From: Aurantimonas coralicida_A
Lineage (GTDB): Bacteria; Pseudomonadota; Alphaproteobacteria; Rhizobiales; Rhizobiaceae
NCBI RefSeq assembly: GCF_036016755.1
Contig: NZ_JAYXIH010000008.1
Span: forward strand, 51,124 to 115,123
Length of the DNA: 64,000 bases
Reading direction: 5' to 3'
Within the stretch, counting starts at the first letter, position 1; every line of letters starts with the position of its first letter. Below the pieces are notes generated by a model. The model worked only from the letters and a program-made list of their open reading frames with translations. It had not been told where the DNA came from and made no database searches. This document shows, piece after piece, positions 1 to 7,364 of the stretch. The translations under genes and the position numbers were made by a program.

Positions 1-91
1 CACCGTTCTGGCCTTTGCCATCGACCGGGCGCTGGCGTTTTTATCGCGGCGGATGTTTCCGTGGGCGCATCTGTCGGGAGACCGCCTGTGA
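1..91 (+). CDS. C-terminus of ABC transporter permease (partial)
   Basis: Read in the frame starting at base 2, this is an uninterrupted end of a protein (TVLAFAIDRALAFLSRR..., about 29 residues) stopping with TGA at 89-91. A basic tail after a hydrophobic stretch, directly followed by an overlapping ABC ATPase gene (GTG at 88), is the usual layout of a binding-protein-dependent permease of the nitrate/sulfonate/taurine class. The rest of the gene lies outside the window, so the family is inferred from context. Confidence 0.6.
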   Translation, partial: TVLAFAIDRALAFLSRRMFPWAHLSGDRL

Positions 92-885
92 GGTTTCTCG
101 ACGCACGGAAGATTTCCGTCACCTACGGCGACGCGCCGATCCTGGAGCGCGTCAATCTCGGTGTGGACGAAGGTTCGTTCGTGACCATCGTCGGCGCCTC
201 CGGCTGCGGCAAATCCACGTTCCTGCGGCTGTTGCTCGGCCAGGAAACCCCGACGTCAGGCGAGATCAGCATCGACGGCGCGGTGATCGCGCCCGAGCCC
301 GACCCCGGCCGGGGCGTGGTGTTCCAGAAATACTCGGTGTTCCCGCATCTCACCGTGCACCAGAATCTCATGCTGCCCTTCGAGTTCGACGGGTCGCGCT
401 TTCTCGCCCGGCTGTTCGGCCGCCGTCGCCGCGAAGCCGCGGACATGGCTGAGCGGATGATGGACAAGATCGGCCTCGCGCACGCAAGCGAGCGCTATCC
501 GGCCCAGCTCTCCGGCGGAATGCAGCAGCGCCTCGCCATCGGCCAGGCGCTCTTGAAGCGACCGCGCATCCTGCTTCTCGACGAGCCTTTCGGCGCGCTC
601 GATCCGGGAACGCGCAAGGACATGCAGGCGATGCTCCTCGACCTGTGGACCGAGACCGGCATGACCGTCTTCATGGTCACCCACGACATCCAGGAAGCGT
701 TCGATCTCGGCACACGGCTGATCGTTTTCGACAAGGTCCGCCACGACCCGCAGTTCCCCGCCGCCTACGGCGCCACCATCACCTACGATCTACCCCTGAA
801 GACCCGGGAAGGATGGACGACGGACGAGAACACCGTCGCTGCCATCGCCGCGTTGAATAACAAGGACACGACACATGATGCTTGA
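88..885 (+). CDS. ABC transporter ATP-binding protein (guanidine/urea-carboxylase-associated type)
   Basis: Cytoplasmic ATPase subunit of an importer of the nitrate/taurine class. Walker A GASGCGKST is at about residues 36-44, signature LSGGMQQR at 141, Walker B ILLLDEP at 161 and the H-loop VTHD near 199, so all catalytic elements are present in 265 residues. GTG at 88 is preferred because it overlaps the permease stop by 4 bases and has GGAG 8-9 bases upstream; an in-frame GTG at 61 would lie inside the permease gene. The 3' end overlaps the ureohydrolase start by 11 bases, which indicates one operon. Transporters of this type adjoin guanidine hydrolase genes (for example sll1080-1082 beside sll1077 in Synechocystis, from memory) and also urea carboxylase genes. 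Guanidine import is therefore the likely role, inferred from context. Confidence 0.85.
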   Translation: MRFLDARKISVTYGDAPILERVNLGVDEGSFVTIVGASGCGKSTFLRLLLGQETPTSGEISIDGAVIAPEPDPGRGVVFQKYSVFPHLTVHQNLMLPFEFDGSRFLARLFGRRRREAADMAERMMDKIGLAHASERYPAQLSGGMQQRLAIGQALLKRPRILLLDEPFGALDPGTRKDMQAMLLDLWTETGMTVFMVTHDIQEAFDLGTRLIVFDKVRHDPQFPAAYGATITYDLPLKTREGWTTDENTVAAIAALNNKDTTHDA

Positions 886-2089
886 CCGACAGCCGACCCG
901 CCCGACGCGAAGGGCCGGCGCGCGCTCGCCGCAATGGGAACGCGCGCGCGCGCACCACCCGAATTTCGACGCCAAGTCGACGCGCGGCTGGAAGGCGCTC
1001 GAAGCCGAGGACAAGCTTTCCGGCGACGGCTGGAAGCGCGAGGTTCAATGGGCGCTCGATATGGGGCTGCCCGGCGCCGACTCTATCACCGACAAGTCGA
1101 TTCCGACCTTTTCGCGCGGGGAACTACCGCATTTCGCCGGGATCAACACCTTCCTCAAGGCGCCCTATGTCGAGAACGTCCGCGACGTCGGAAAATATGA
1201 TGCCGCCGTCCTCGGCATTCCGTTCGATAGCGGCACGACCTACCGGCCCGGCACCCGTTTCGGACCGCAGGGCATCCGCCGCATCTCCTCACTCTACACC
1301 ACCTACAATTACGAGCTCGGCGTCGACCTGCGCGAACAGATGACGCTGTGCGACGCCGGCGACGTGTTCACCATCCCGGGCAATCTCGAAAAGAGCTTCG
1401 ATCAGATCTCGCGCGGCGTCAGCCACGTGTTTTCGTCGGGCGCGGTGCCGATCATGCTCGGCGGCGACCATTCGATCGGCTTTCCCTGCGTTCGGGGCAT
1501 CGCCGAATGCACCTCGAAGCGGATCGGCATCATTCATTTCGACCGCCACATCGACATCCAGGAAAAGGATCTCGACGAGCGCATGCACACGACGCCCTGG
1601 TTCTGGGCCACCAATCTGCCGAACGTGCCGGCGGTCAACCTCGTGCAACTCGGCATCGGCGGCTGGCAGGTGCCACGTCCGGGCGCCAAGGAGGCGTTTC
1701 GCCGTCAGACCAATGTCCTGACCATCGAGGACATCGAAAACTACGGCCTCGAAAAGACCGCCGAAATCGCCCTCGAACTCGCCTGGAAGGACGCCGACGC
1801 GGTCTATGTCTCCTTCGACGTCGACTCGCTCGATTGCGGCTTCGTGCCCGGCACCGGCTGGCCCGAGCCGGGCGGCTTCCTGCCGCGCGAGGCGCTGAAA
1901 ATCCTCGGCCTCGTCTGCGCTCCCGGCATTTGCGGACTGGAGGTCGTCGAGGTCTCGCCGCCCTATGACACGTCCGACATCACAGCCCTTATGGGCGTCC
2001 GCGTCTGCGTCGAGGCGCTGGGCTCGATGGTTGCCCATGGCAACATGGGCAAGCACAAGGGCATCATCGACAAGCCGGTCACCTATTGA
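875..2089 (+). CDS. gdmH: Ureohydrolase, probable Ni-dependent guanidine hydrolase
   Basis: Arginase/agmatinase-fold metallohydrolase of 404 residues, expected to split guanidine into urea and ammonia. The binuclear metal site is visible: GGDHS (His199), HFDRHID (Asp223, His225, Asp227) and SFDVD (Asp315, Asp317). Three features separate it from ordinary agmatinases and match my recollection of the Synechocystis guanidine hydrolase Sll1077: Arg instead of Ala in the DAHxD motif (DRHID), the segment DERMHTTPWFWATN after it, and PGTGWPEPGG. It also has the long N-terminal arm typical of that group. It overlaps the ABC ATPase upstream and is followed by a His-rich protein. Sll1077 needs dedicated HypA/HypB-like nickel loaders; none is seen here and they may lie upstream of the window. 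Guanidinobutyrase or another guanidino-hydrolase is the main alternative. Confidence 0.8.
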   Translation: MMLDRQPTRPTRRAGARSPQWERARAHHPNFDAKSTRGWKALEAEDKLSGDGWKREVQWALDMGLPGADSITDKSIPTFSRGELPHFAGINTFLKAPYVENVRDVGKYDAAVLGIPFDSGTTYRPGTRFGPQGIRRISSLYTTYNYELGVDLREQMTLCDAGDVFTIPGNLEKSFDQISRGVSHVFSSGAVPIMLGGDHSIGFPCVRGIAECTSKRIGIIHFDRHIDIQEKDLDERMHTTPWFWATNLPNVPAVNLVQLGIGGWQVPRPGAKEAFRRQTNVLTIEDIENYGLEKTAEIALELAWKDADAVYVSFDVDSLDCGFVPGTGWPEPGGFLPREALKILGLVCAPGICGLEVVEVSPPYDTSDITALMGVRVCVEALGSMVAHGNMGKHKGIIDKPVTY

Positions 2090-2110
2090 TCGCGAGAGGG
2101 AGCACCGACC

Positions 2111-2599
2111 ATGCATCGCGGCCACGATCACGATCACGACCAATTCCACCCCTTCGACCCGCCACGGGCGCCCCGTGGCCACAACCACACCGAGGCGACG
2201 GCCCAGTGGCAAACGCCGCATGAGCCGGACGCCGCGCATCCGGCTGACGATCACACCCACGAGCCGGATTTCGATCTGGTGGAGAAGGCATTCACCGACG
2301 CCTTTCCCGCCGTCAAGGACCCGACCAGTTTCCTGCGGCTGACCGGCATACCGCTCCTCGCCGTGGCCGGGGACGGTGGTACGCTGTCCCTGCTCAGGGT
2401 CGCGCAGGAAAACGTCGTCGACATCGGCGCGCTGGCGCCGCATCTCGGCGGCGAGAGCTTTCGCTACGATCCGCTTCCGGCGGCGATGGTGTCCCGGCGC
2501 GAATCCCTCGCCTTCGTCTATTTCGACGGCAAGGCCACGCGCAGCCTGTCGTTCGAGGAAGCGCGGGCGCTGGCGCCGAAGCTGGACGCAACACGCTGA
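2111..2599 (+). CDS. His-rich protein of unknown function, possible metal chaperone
   Basis: A 162-residue protein 21 bases after the guanidine hydrolase gene, with GAGGGAGC before its ATG. The first 50 residues are packed with His and Asp (HRGHDHDHDQFHPF, later DDHTHEPD), the kind of tail used for nickel or zinc storage in HypB, UreE and SlyD. The remaining 110 residues form a compact domain I do not recognise. Placement after a nickel-type hydrolase suggests nickel storage or delivery, but that is inference. No P-loop is present, so it is not HypB. There is no signal peptide or membrane segment; a cytoplasmic location is expected. Confidence 0.75.
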   Translation: MHRGHDHDHDQFHPFDPPRAPRGHNHTEATAQWQTPHEPDAAHPADDHTHEPDFDLVEKAFTDAFPAVKDPTSFLRLTGIPLLAVAGDGGTLSLLRVAQENVVDIGALAPHLGGESFRYDPLPAAMVSRRESLAFVYFDGKATRSLSFEEARALAPKLDATR

Positions 2600-2647
2600 C
2601 GCGATGTGGTATTGCCGCGCCACCCTCCGTATGCGCGATCCCGTGAG

Positions 2648-3238
2648 ATGAGCGCTGCCCTTTCCATTCTCGTGGTCGATGAAAACCGGGCGCGCGCGGC
2701 GATCATCGAGGACGGGCTGCGCGAGGCGGGCCACTCCCGGGTCGAGGTTGTGACGGAGACGGCCGGCCTGGTGCGCCGCATCGAGACGCTGAATCCCGAC
2801 GTCATCGTCCTCGATCTCGAAAATCCCAACAGGGACCAGCTCGAGCATTTCTTTCAGGTGTCGCGATCCGTCCAGCGACCGATCGCCATGTTCGTCGATC
2901 GATCCGACACCGCCTCGATCGCCGCCGCAGTGGACGCGGGGGTATCGGCCTACATCGTCGACGGGCTCAAGAAGGAGCGCGTCAAGCCGATCCTCGACAT
3001 GGCGATCTCGCGCTTTAACGCCTTCAACCGGCTGACGCGGGAACTTCAGGACGCGCGCACCGAACTCGCCGACAGAAAAATCATCGACCGCGCGAAGGGT
3101 ATCCTGATGAAGGCGAAGAACCTCGACGAAGAATCCGCGTATCGGCTGCTGCGGAAGACGGCGATGAACGAGAACCGGCGCCTCGCCGACGTTGCCCGCG
3201 GTCTCGTCAGCGCCCACAGCCTGCTAGGAGACGATTGA
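2648..3238 (+). CDS. nasT: ANTAR-domain response regulator NasT
   Basis: RNA-binding antiterminator of nitrate assimilation, 197 residues. An N-terminal receiver-like domain (LSILVVDENRA, then the aspartate in VLDLENPN) is followed by a linker and a C-terminal ANTAR domain (IDRAKGILMKAKNLDEESAYR). In the NasS/NasT system, NasS holds NasT inactive until nitrate or nitrite binds; freed NasT then stabilises a two-hairpin RNA and prevents termination. Both partners and a matching RNA (4582-4674) are present here. ATG at 2648 is chosen; an in-frame upstream start at 2606 would add residues unlike the receiver fold. The stop shares one base with the nasS start, indicating translational coupling. 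Confidence 0.92.
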   Translation: MSAALSILVVDENRARAAIIEDGLREAGHSRVEVVTETAGLVRRIETLNPDVIVLDLENPNRDQLEHFFQVSRSVQRPIAMFVDRSDTASIAAAVDAGVSAYIVDGLKKERVKPILDMAISRFNAFNRLTRELQDARTELADRKIIDRAKGILMKAKNLDEESAYRLLRKTAMNENRRLADVARGLVSAHSLLGDD

Positions 3239-4383
3239 TGCCACGGCTGGACGACATCCGCGCCGGTTACCTGCCACTTCTCGACAGCGCCGTTCTGCTC
3301 GTCGCCGCGGACAAGGGTTTCGCCGAGGCCAGGGATGTCCGCCTCATCCTCAACCGCGAAACCTCGTGGGCGACGATCCGCGACCGCATGGGCGTCGGCC
3401 AGCTCGACGCCGCGCACATGCTGGCGCCGATGCCGATCGCCGCGAGCCTTGGCCTGGGCCCCCTCGCCGTGCCGATGGTCGCGCCGTTCATCCTGGCGCT
3501 GGGTGGCAACGCGGTGACTGTCTCCAATGCCGTGGCGGAAAGGATGGCGACCACCGACCCGGTCATGGACGGTGCCGCCGCAGCGGGACAGGCACTGTGC
3601 CGCACCGTCGAGGCGGCTCGCCGCGACGGTCGCCCACCACTCCGATTTGCCGTCGTCCATCGGCATTCCAGCCACAATTACGATCTGCGCTACTGGTTGG
3701 CGGCGTCCGGGATCGGGCCCGACCGGGACATCGACATCACCGTGGTGCCGCCGCCCTTGATGCCCGACGCGCTGGCGACGGGGCAGATCGATGGATTCTG
3801 CGTCGGCGAGCCGTGGAGCACGATTGCCGTCCGCCGGGGCGCCGGCCACATCGTGACCAGCAAGGCGGAGATCTGGCGACGTGGACCCGAAAAAGTCCTC
3901 GGTGTCTCTGCGCATTTCGCCAAAACACGCGGTGAGGTGCTCGCACGACTGATCCTCGCGCTTCATGATGCCGCCGCATGGTGCGAAGACCCGAACAACC
4001 GGGAGGCTCTCGCCGCCCTTCTCGCGGCAAAGGAACACCTCAATGTTCCAGAGAGCGCCCTGCTGCCGGCCCTTGAAGGACGCCTGGAGACAGCACCAGG
4101 AAAACGGCGCGCCATCGAAGGCTTCGTCACCTTCCACGGCGCGGATGCCAACCGCCCGAACCCGGACCATGGCCAATGGCTGTTTCGGCAAATGGTCCGC
4201 TGGGGCGACGCCACCGACTCCGAGACCGCGCGTGACCAAGCGGCCGCGGTCTTCAGCCCAGCCTCGTATGACGCGGCTCTTGGCCGTCTTGCGCCGAACC
4301 GCGATTCGAAACGGAGGCTGAGCGAGAATGATCGGCCTGCGGGGCTCTATGACGTCGCCGAGGAGAATCCGGCGTCGAATTGA
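3238..4383 (+). CDS. nasS: Nitrate/nitrite sensor NasS
   Basis: Cytoplasmic relative of the periplasmic nitrate-binding proteins NrtA/CmpA, 381 residues. It starts directly with the mature fold (PRLDDIRAGYLPLLDSAVL) and has no signal peptide, which separates the sensor NasS from the transporter component. Family motifs include QLDAAHMLAPMPIA, SHNYDLRYWLAASG and GFCVGEPW, all shared with the NrtA encoded downstream. It binds nitrate or nitrite and releases NasT. The ATG overlaps the nasT stop by one base; a TTG one codon earlier is possible but unnecessary. The gene ends 352 bases before nrtA, and that gap contains the NasT target RNA. Confidence 0.92.
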   Translation: MPRLDDIRAGYLPLLDSAVLLVAADKGFAEARDVRLILNRETSWATIRDRMGVGQLDAAHMLAPMPIAASLGLGPLAVPMVAPFILALGGNAVTVSNAVAERMATTDPVMDGAAAAGQALCRTVEAARRDGRPPLRFAVVHRHSSHNYDLRYWLAASGIGPDRDIDITVVPPPLMPDALATGQIDGFCVGEPWSTIAVRRGAGHIVTSKAEIWRRGPEKVLGVSAHFAKTRGEVLARLILALHDAAAWCEDPNNREALAALLAAKEHLNVPESALLPALEGRLETAPGKRRAIEGFVTFHGADANRPNPDHGQWLFRQMVRWGDATDSETARDQAAAVFSPASYDAALGRLAPNRDSKRRLSENDRPAGLYDVAEENPASN

Positions 4384-4581
4384 GCAAGCTCGCTGCGCGC
4401 TCTCGCATCGTTATGCTTATTTTTTGATCAACTTATGTCTGCGTATAAAAAAATTGCAGAATTTGCTGTTTTTGCATTGCAACATGAAATTTGCGGCCGT
4501 ATAGATTGGCCTGTCGGACGAAGCGCGGTGCTGATCACCAGTCGTTTTCTCCGACGGGGCCTCACAGGCCAATGGAATTTA

Positions 4582-4617
4582 CGCCCAATGGCGGGCGGTT
4601 TTCGGCAAGGCTGCCGA
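4582..4617 (+). promoter_or_regulatory. Two ANTAR-type hexaloop hairpins in the nrtA leader (NasT target)
   Basis: Hairpin P1 has a 5-bp stem CGCCC/GGGCG (4582-4586, 4593-4597) closing the six-base loop AATGGC. After a 4-base linker, hairpin P2 has a 5-bp stem TCGGC/GCCGA (4602-4606, 4613-4617) closing the loop AAGGCT. Both loops have A at position 1 and G at position 4, the signature recognised by ANTAR proteins. The loop and 3' arm of P2 are also the 5' arm of the terminator at 4609-4674, so P2 and the terminator exclude each other. This is the expected arrangement for NasT antitermination. Confidence 0.85.
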
Positions 4618-4674
4618 CTTCGTTTGAAGTGCCCCGCGACAGCGGGGGCATCGACGGGTCGAGCAGCCTTTTTT
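4609..4674 (+). terminator. Conditional intrinsic terminator upstream of nrtA
   Basis: The 5' arm GGCTGCCGAC (4609-4618) pairs with GTCG-A-GCAGCC (4658-4668), giving ten pairs with one bulged A, followed at once by six T (4669-4674). A smaller GC-rich hairpin (about 4630-4650) sits inside the loop. It lies about 60 bases before the nrtA start and shares its 5' arm with antiterminator hairpin P2, so transcription into nrtA should depend on NasT. Confidence 0.82.
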
Positions 4675-4735
4675 CGTTTCATCAGCACCATTGCCGGGCG
4701 GCGTCGCCACCGGCGAAACGGGGAAGTTTTACGCC

Positions 4736-6121
4736 ATGAGCAACCTGACGACGATCTCCAGACGTGTCCTGCTGGGCGGCACAGCCGCCGTCGCTCTCGG
4801 CCTCACGGCGACCGTGGCGCAAGCGGACATGCTGCCGGTCGAAAAGGACGAACTCACATTCGGTTTCATCAAGCTGACCGACATGGCGCCACTCGCCATC
4901 GCCAAGGAAAAGCATTTCTTCGAGGATGAAGGGCTTTACGTCAGCATCGAGCCCCAAGCGAACTGGAAGGTTCTGCTGGATCGCACCATCACCGGCGAGC
5001 TCGATGGCGCCCATATGCTGGCGGGGCAGCCGCTTGCGGCGACGATCGGTTACGGCACCGAGGCACATATCGTGACGCCGTTCTCGATGGACCTCAACGG
5101 CAACGGCATCACCGTGTCTAACGACGTCTGGGCGAAGATGAAGGCCCATATCGCGTCGGGTCCGGACGGCAAGCCGCAACATCCGATTTCCGCCAGCGCC
5201 CTAAAGCCTGTCGTCGACGAATACCGAGCCGCTGGCAAGCCGTTCAACATGGGAATGGTGTTCCCGGTCTCGACCCACAATTACGAGCTGCGCTACTGGC
5301 TCGCGGCGGGCGGGCTCAATCCGGGCTTTTATTCGCCGTCCGATACCTCCGGTCAGATCAAGGCCGACGTTCTGCTGTCTGTGACGCCGCCGCCGCAGAT
5401 GCCGGCGACGCTCGAGGCCGGCACCATCCAGGGCTATTGCGTCGGCGAGCCCTGGAACCAGGCCGCCGTGTTCAAGGGCATCGGCGTTCCAGTGATCACC
5501 GACTACGAGATCTGGAAGGACAATCCCGAAAAGGTGTTCGGGATGACGAAGCAATTCGTCGACGAGAACCCCAATACCGCGATCGCCGTGACCAAGGCGC
5601 TGATCCGCGCCGGCCAGTGGCTCGACGCCGACGATGGCGCCAACCGCCAGGAAGCCGTCGAGATCCTGTCGCGGCCCGAATATGTCGGCGCCGACGCCGA
5701 GGTCATCGCCAATTCGATGACCGGCACTTTCGAATACGAGAAGGGCGACAAGCGACCCGCCCCCGATTTCAACGTCTTCTTCGCCAAGTTCGCGACCTAT
5801 CCCTACTACTCGGACGCCATCTGGTATCTCACGCAGATGCGCCGCTGGGGCCAGATCGCCGACAAGAAGCCGGACAGCTGGTACGCGGAAACGGCTGCAT
5901 CGGTCTACCGCCCGGACATCTACCGCAAGGCGGCCGAATCGCTCATCGATGACGGCTATCTGACAGCTTCCGACACCCCCGATACCGACGGCTACAAGGC
6001 GGCAACCGCAGCGTTCATCGACGGCGTCGAATATGACGGCCGCAAGCCCAACGAATACCTCGAGAAATTCGAAATTGGTCTCAAGGGATCCGAGGACGTG
6101 GCGAGCCTCGCCTCCAACTGA
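4736..6121 (+). CDS. nrtA: Nitrate ABC transporter substrate-binding protein
   Basis: Periplasmic nitrate/nitrite-binding protein of 461 residues. The N-terminus carries a twin-arginine signal (SRRVLLGGTAAVALG, cleavage near VAQA). The mature part begins with the family motif LTFGFIKLTDMAPLAIAKEK and contains ELDGAHMLAGQPLA, HNYELRYWLAAGG and GYCVGEPWNQ. ATG at 4736 has GGGAAG about 10 bases upstream; a TTG start at 4691 would place residues in front of the Tat signal. It is the first gene of nrtA-nrtB-nrtCD-nirB-nirD-nasA and follows the NasT-controlled leader. It is paralogous to nasS upstream, a typical sensor/transporter pair. Confidence 0.93.
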   Translation: MSNLTTISRRVLLGGTAAVALGLTATVAQADMLPVEKDELTFGFIKLTDMAPLAIAKEKHFFEDEGLYVSIEPQANWKVLLDRTITGELDGAHMLAGQPLAATIGYGTEAHIVTPFSMDLNGNGITVSNDVWAKMKAHIASGPDGKPQHPISASALKPVVDEYRAAGKPFNMGMVFPVSTHNYELRYWLAAGGLNPGFYSPSDTSGQIKADVLLSVTPPPQMPATLEAGTIQGYCVGEPWNQAAVFKGIGVPVITDYEIWKDNPEKVFGMTKQFVDENPNTAIAVTKALIRAGQWLDADDGANRQEAVEILSRPEYVGADAEVIANSMTGTFEYEKGDKRPAPDFNVFFAKFATYPYYSDAIWYLTQMRRWGQIADKKPDSWYAETAASVYRPDIYRKAAESLIDDGYLTASDTPDTDGYKAATAAFIDGVEYDGRKPNEYLEKFEIGLKGSEDVASLASN

Positions 6122-6202
6122 TCCGCGCGCGAAGAGGCGGCGGAGCGTTCCGCCGCGCTTCCATCCGACACTTGCCGCAGCATTCGAGGAAGGACCCGAG
6201 CG

Positions 6203-7297
6203 ATGAGCACCGCATCCGATTTCATGGGGCATGAGCTGTCCTCGGCCGAACGCCGCGCTATCCGCCAGGAAAAGCGCATGGTCAGGATCAGCCGCGCCGC
6301 CGGTCCGCTGACAGCCATAGGTCTCGGCTGGTCCGTGCCGCTGATGAAAATGGCCGCGGGTGACGATCCACGATCCAACCTCTCGGCCCTGTGGAAAGGC
6401 CTCATCGTCCCGCTCATCGGCATTCTCGCTTTCCTGGCGGCCTGGGCGGCGCTGGCGCCGCAGGTGCAAACCTCGCTCGGCACCGTGCCGGGGCCGGTCC
6501 AGGTCTGGCAGCAGGTCGAGGGGCTCTACGCCGATCATCAGCGGGGACGCGAGGACCGGGTGGAGTTCTATGAGCGGCAAGAGGCCCGCAACGCCAAACT
6601 GGTCGAACAAGGCATGGCCGACCGGGCGAAGGTCCGCGCCTATACCGGCGCGCCGACCTATCCCGAGCAGATCTTCACCAGCCTGAAGACGGTATTCCTC
6701 GGCTTCTTACTCGCCACGATCATTGCGGTTCCGGTCGGCATCGCCTGCGGGCTGTCCTCGACCGTCAGCGGCGCGCTGAACCCGCTGATCCAGATCTTCA
6801 AACCGGTCTCGCCGCTGGCCTGGTTGCCGATCGTCACCATGATCGTCTCGGCGCTTTACGCGAACGCCTCGGACGCGCTGCCGAAATCCATGGTGGTCTC
6901 GGCGATCACCGTGACCCTCTGCTCGCTCTGGCCGACGCTGATCAACACCTCGCTCGGCGTCGCCTCGATCGACAAGGACCTCGTCAATGTCGGCAAGGTG
7001 CTGCAATTGTCGACGTCGAAGACCATCACCAAGCTGGTCCTGCCCTCGGCCATGCCGCTGATTTTCACTGGCCTGCGCCTGTCGCTGGGTGTCGGCTGGA
7101 TGGTGCTGATCGCCGCCGAGATGCTGGCGCAGAATCCCGGCCTCGGCAAATTCGTCTGGGACGAGTTCCAGAACGGCTCGTCGGACTCGCTCGCCCGCAT
7201 CATCGTCGCAGTCATCACCATCGGGATCGTCGGCTTCATCCTCGATCGGATCATGGCCGCGCTGCAGACCGCCTTCACCTTCTCGTCGACGCGCTGA
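6203..7297 (+). CDS. nrtB: Nitrate ABC transporter permease
   Basis: Inner-membrane permease of the nitrate importer, 364 residues. A long cytoplasmic N-terminus (about 70 residues) precedes a first membrane helix (LIVPLIGILAFLAAWAAL), then a roughly 80-residue charged insert and the BPD-permease core of five or so helices beginning IFTSLKTVFLGFLLATIIAV. The coupling EAA-type loop is around GKVLQLSTSKTITKLVLPSAMP. It begins 81 bases after nrtA with GAGGAAGG upstream and is followed 67 bases later by the ATPase gene. The long N-terminal region is normal for proteobacterial NrtB. Confidence 0.92.
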   Translation: MSTASDFMGHELSSAERRAIRQEKRMVRISRAAGPLTAIGLGWSVPLMKMAAGDDPRSNLSALWKGLIVPLIGILAFLAAWAALAPQVQTSLGTVPGPVQVWQQVEGLYADHQRGREDRVEFYERQEARNAKLVEQGMADRAKVRAYTGAPTYPEQIFTSLKTVFLGFLLATIIAVPVGIACGLSSTVSGALNPLIQIFKPVSPLAWLPIVTMIVSALYANASDALPKSMVVSAITVTLCSLWPTLINTSLGVASIDKDLVNVGKVLQLSTSKTITKLVLPSAMPLIFTGLRLSLGVGWMVLIAAEMLAQNPGLGKFVWDEFQNGSSDSLARIIVAVITIGIVGFILDRIMAALQTAFTFSSTR

Positions 7298-7364
7298 GCG
7301 GAGCATTCGCAGGAAAAGTGGAAGCCGGTTTTCCGTCCGCGACATGCGACAAGAAAGAACAGCC

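Noticed and set aside
1289..3217. A 642-codon open frame on the minus strand, and similar long ones at 8935-10833 and 32372-33661
   Set aside because: They lie antisense to the guanidine hydrolase/nasT, nrtCD/nirB and urtC genes, are rich in Arg, His and Ala as expected of third-position GC bias, and show no domain.
4500..4570. Large inverted repeat GGCCTGT...ACAGGCC as the NasT site
   Set aside because: It is imperfect with a large interior loop; the two compact hexaloop hairpins downstream fit the ANTAR rule much better. It may still be a leader structure.
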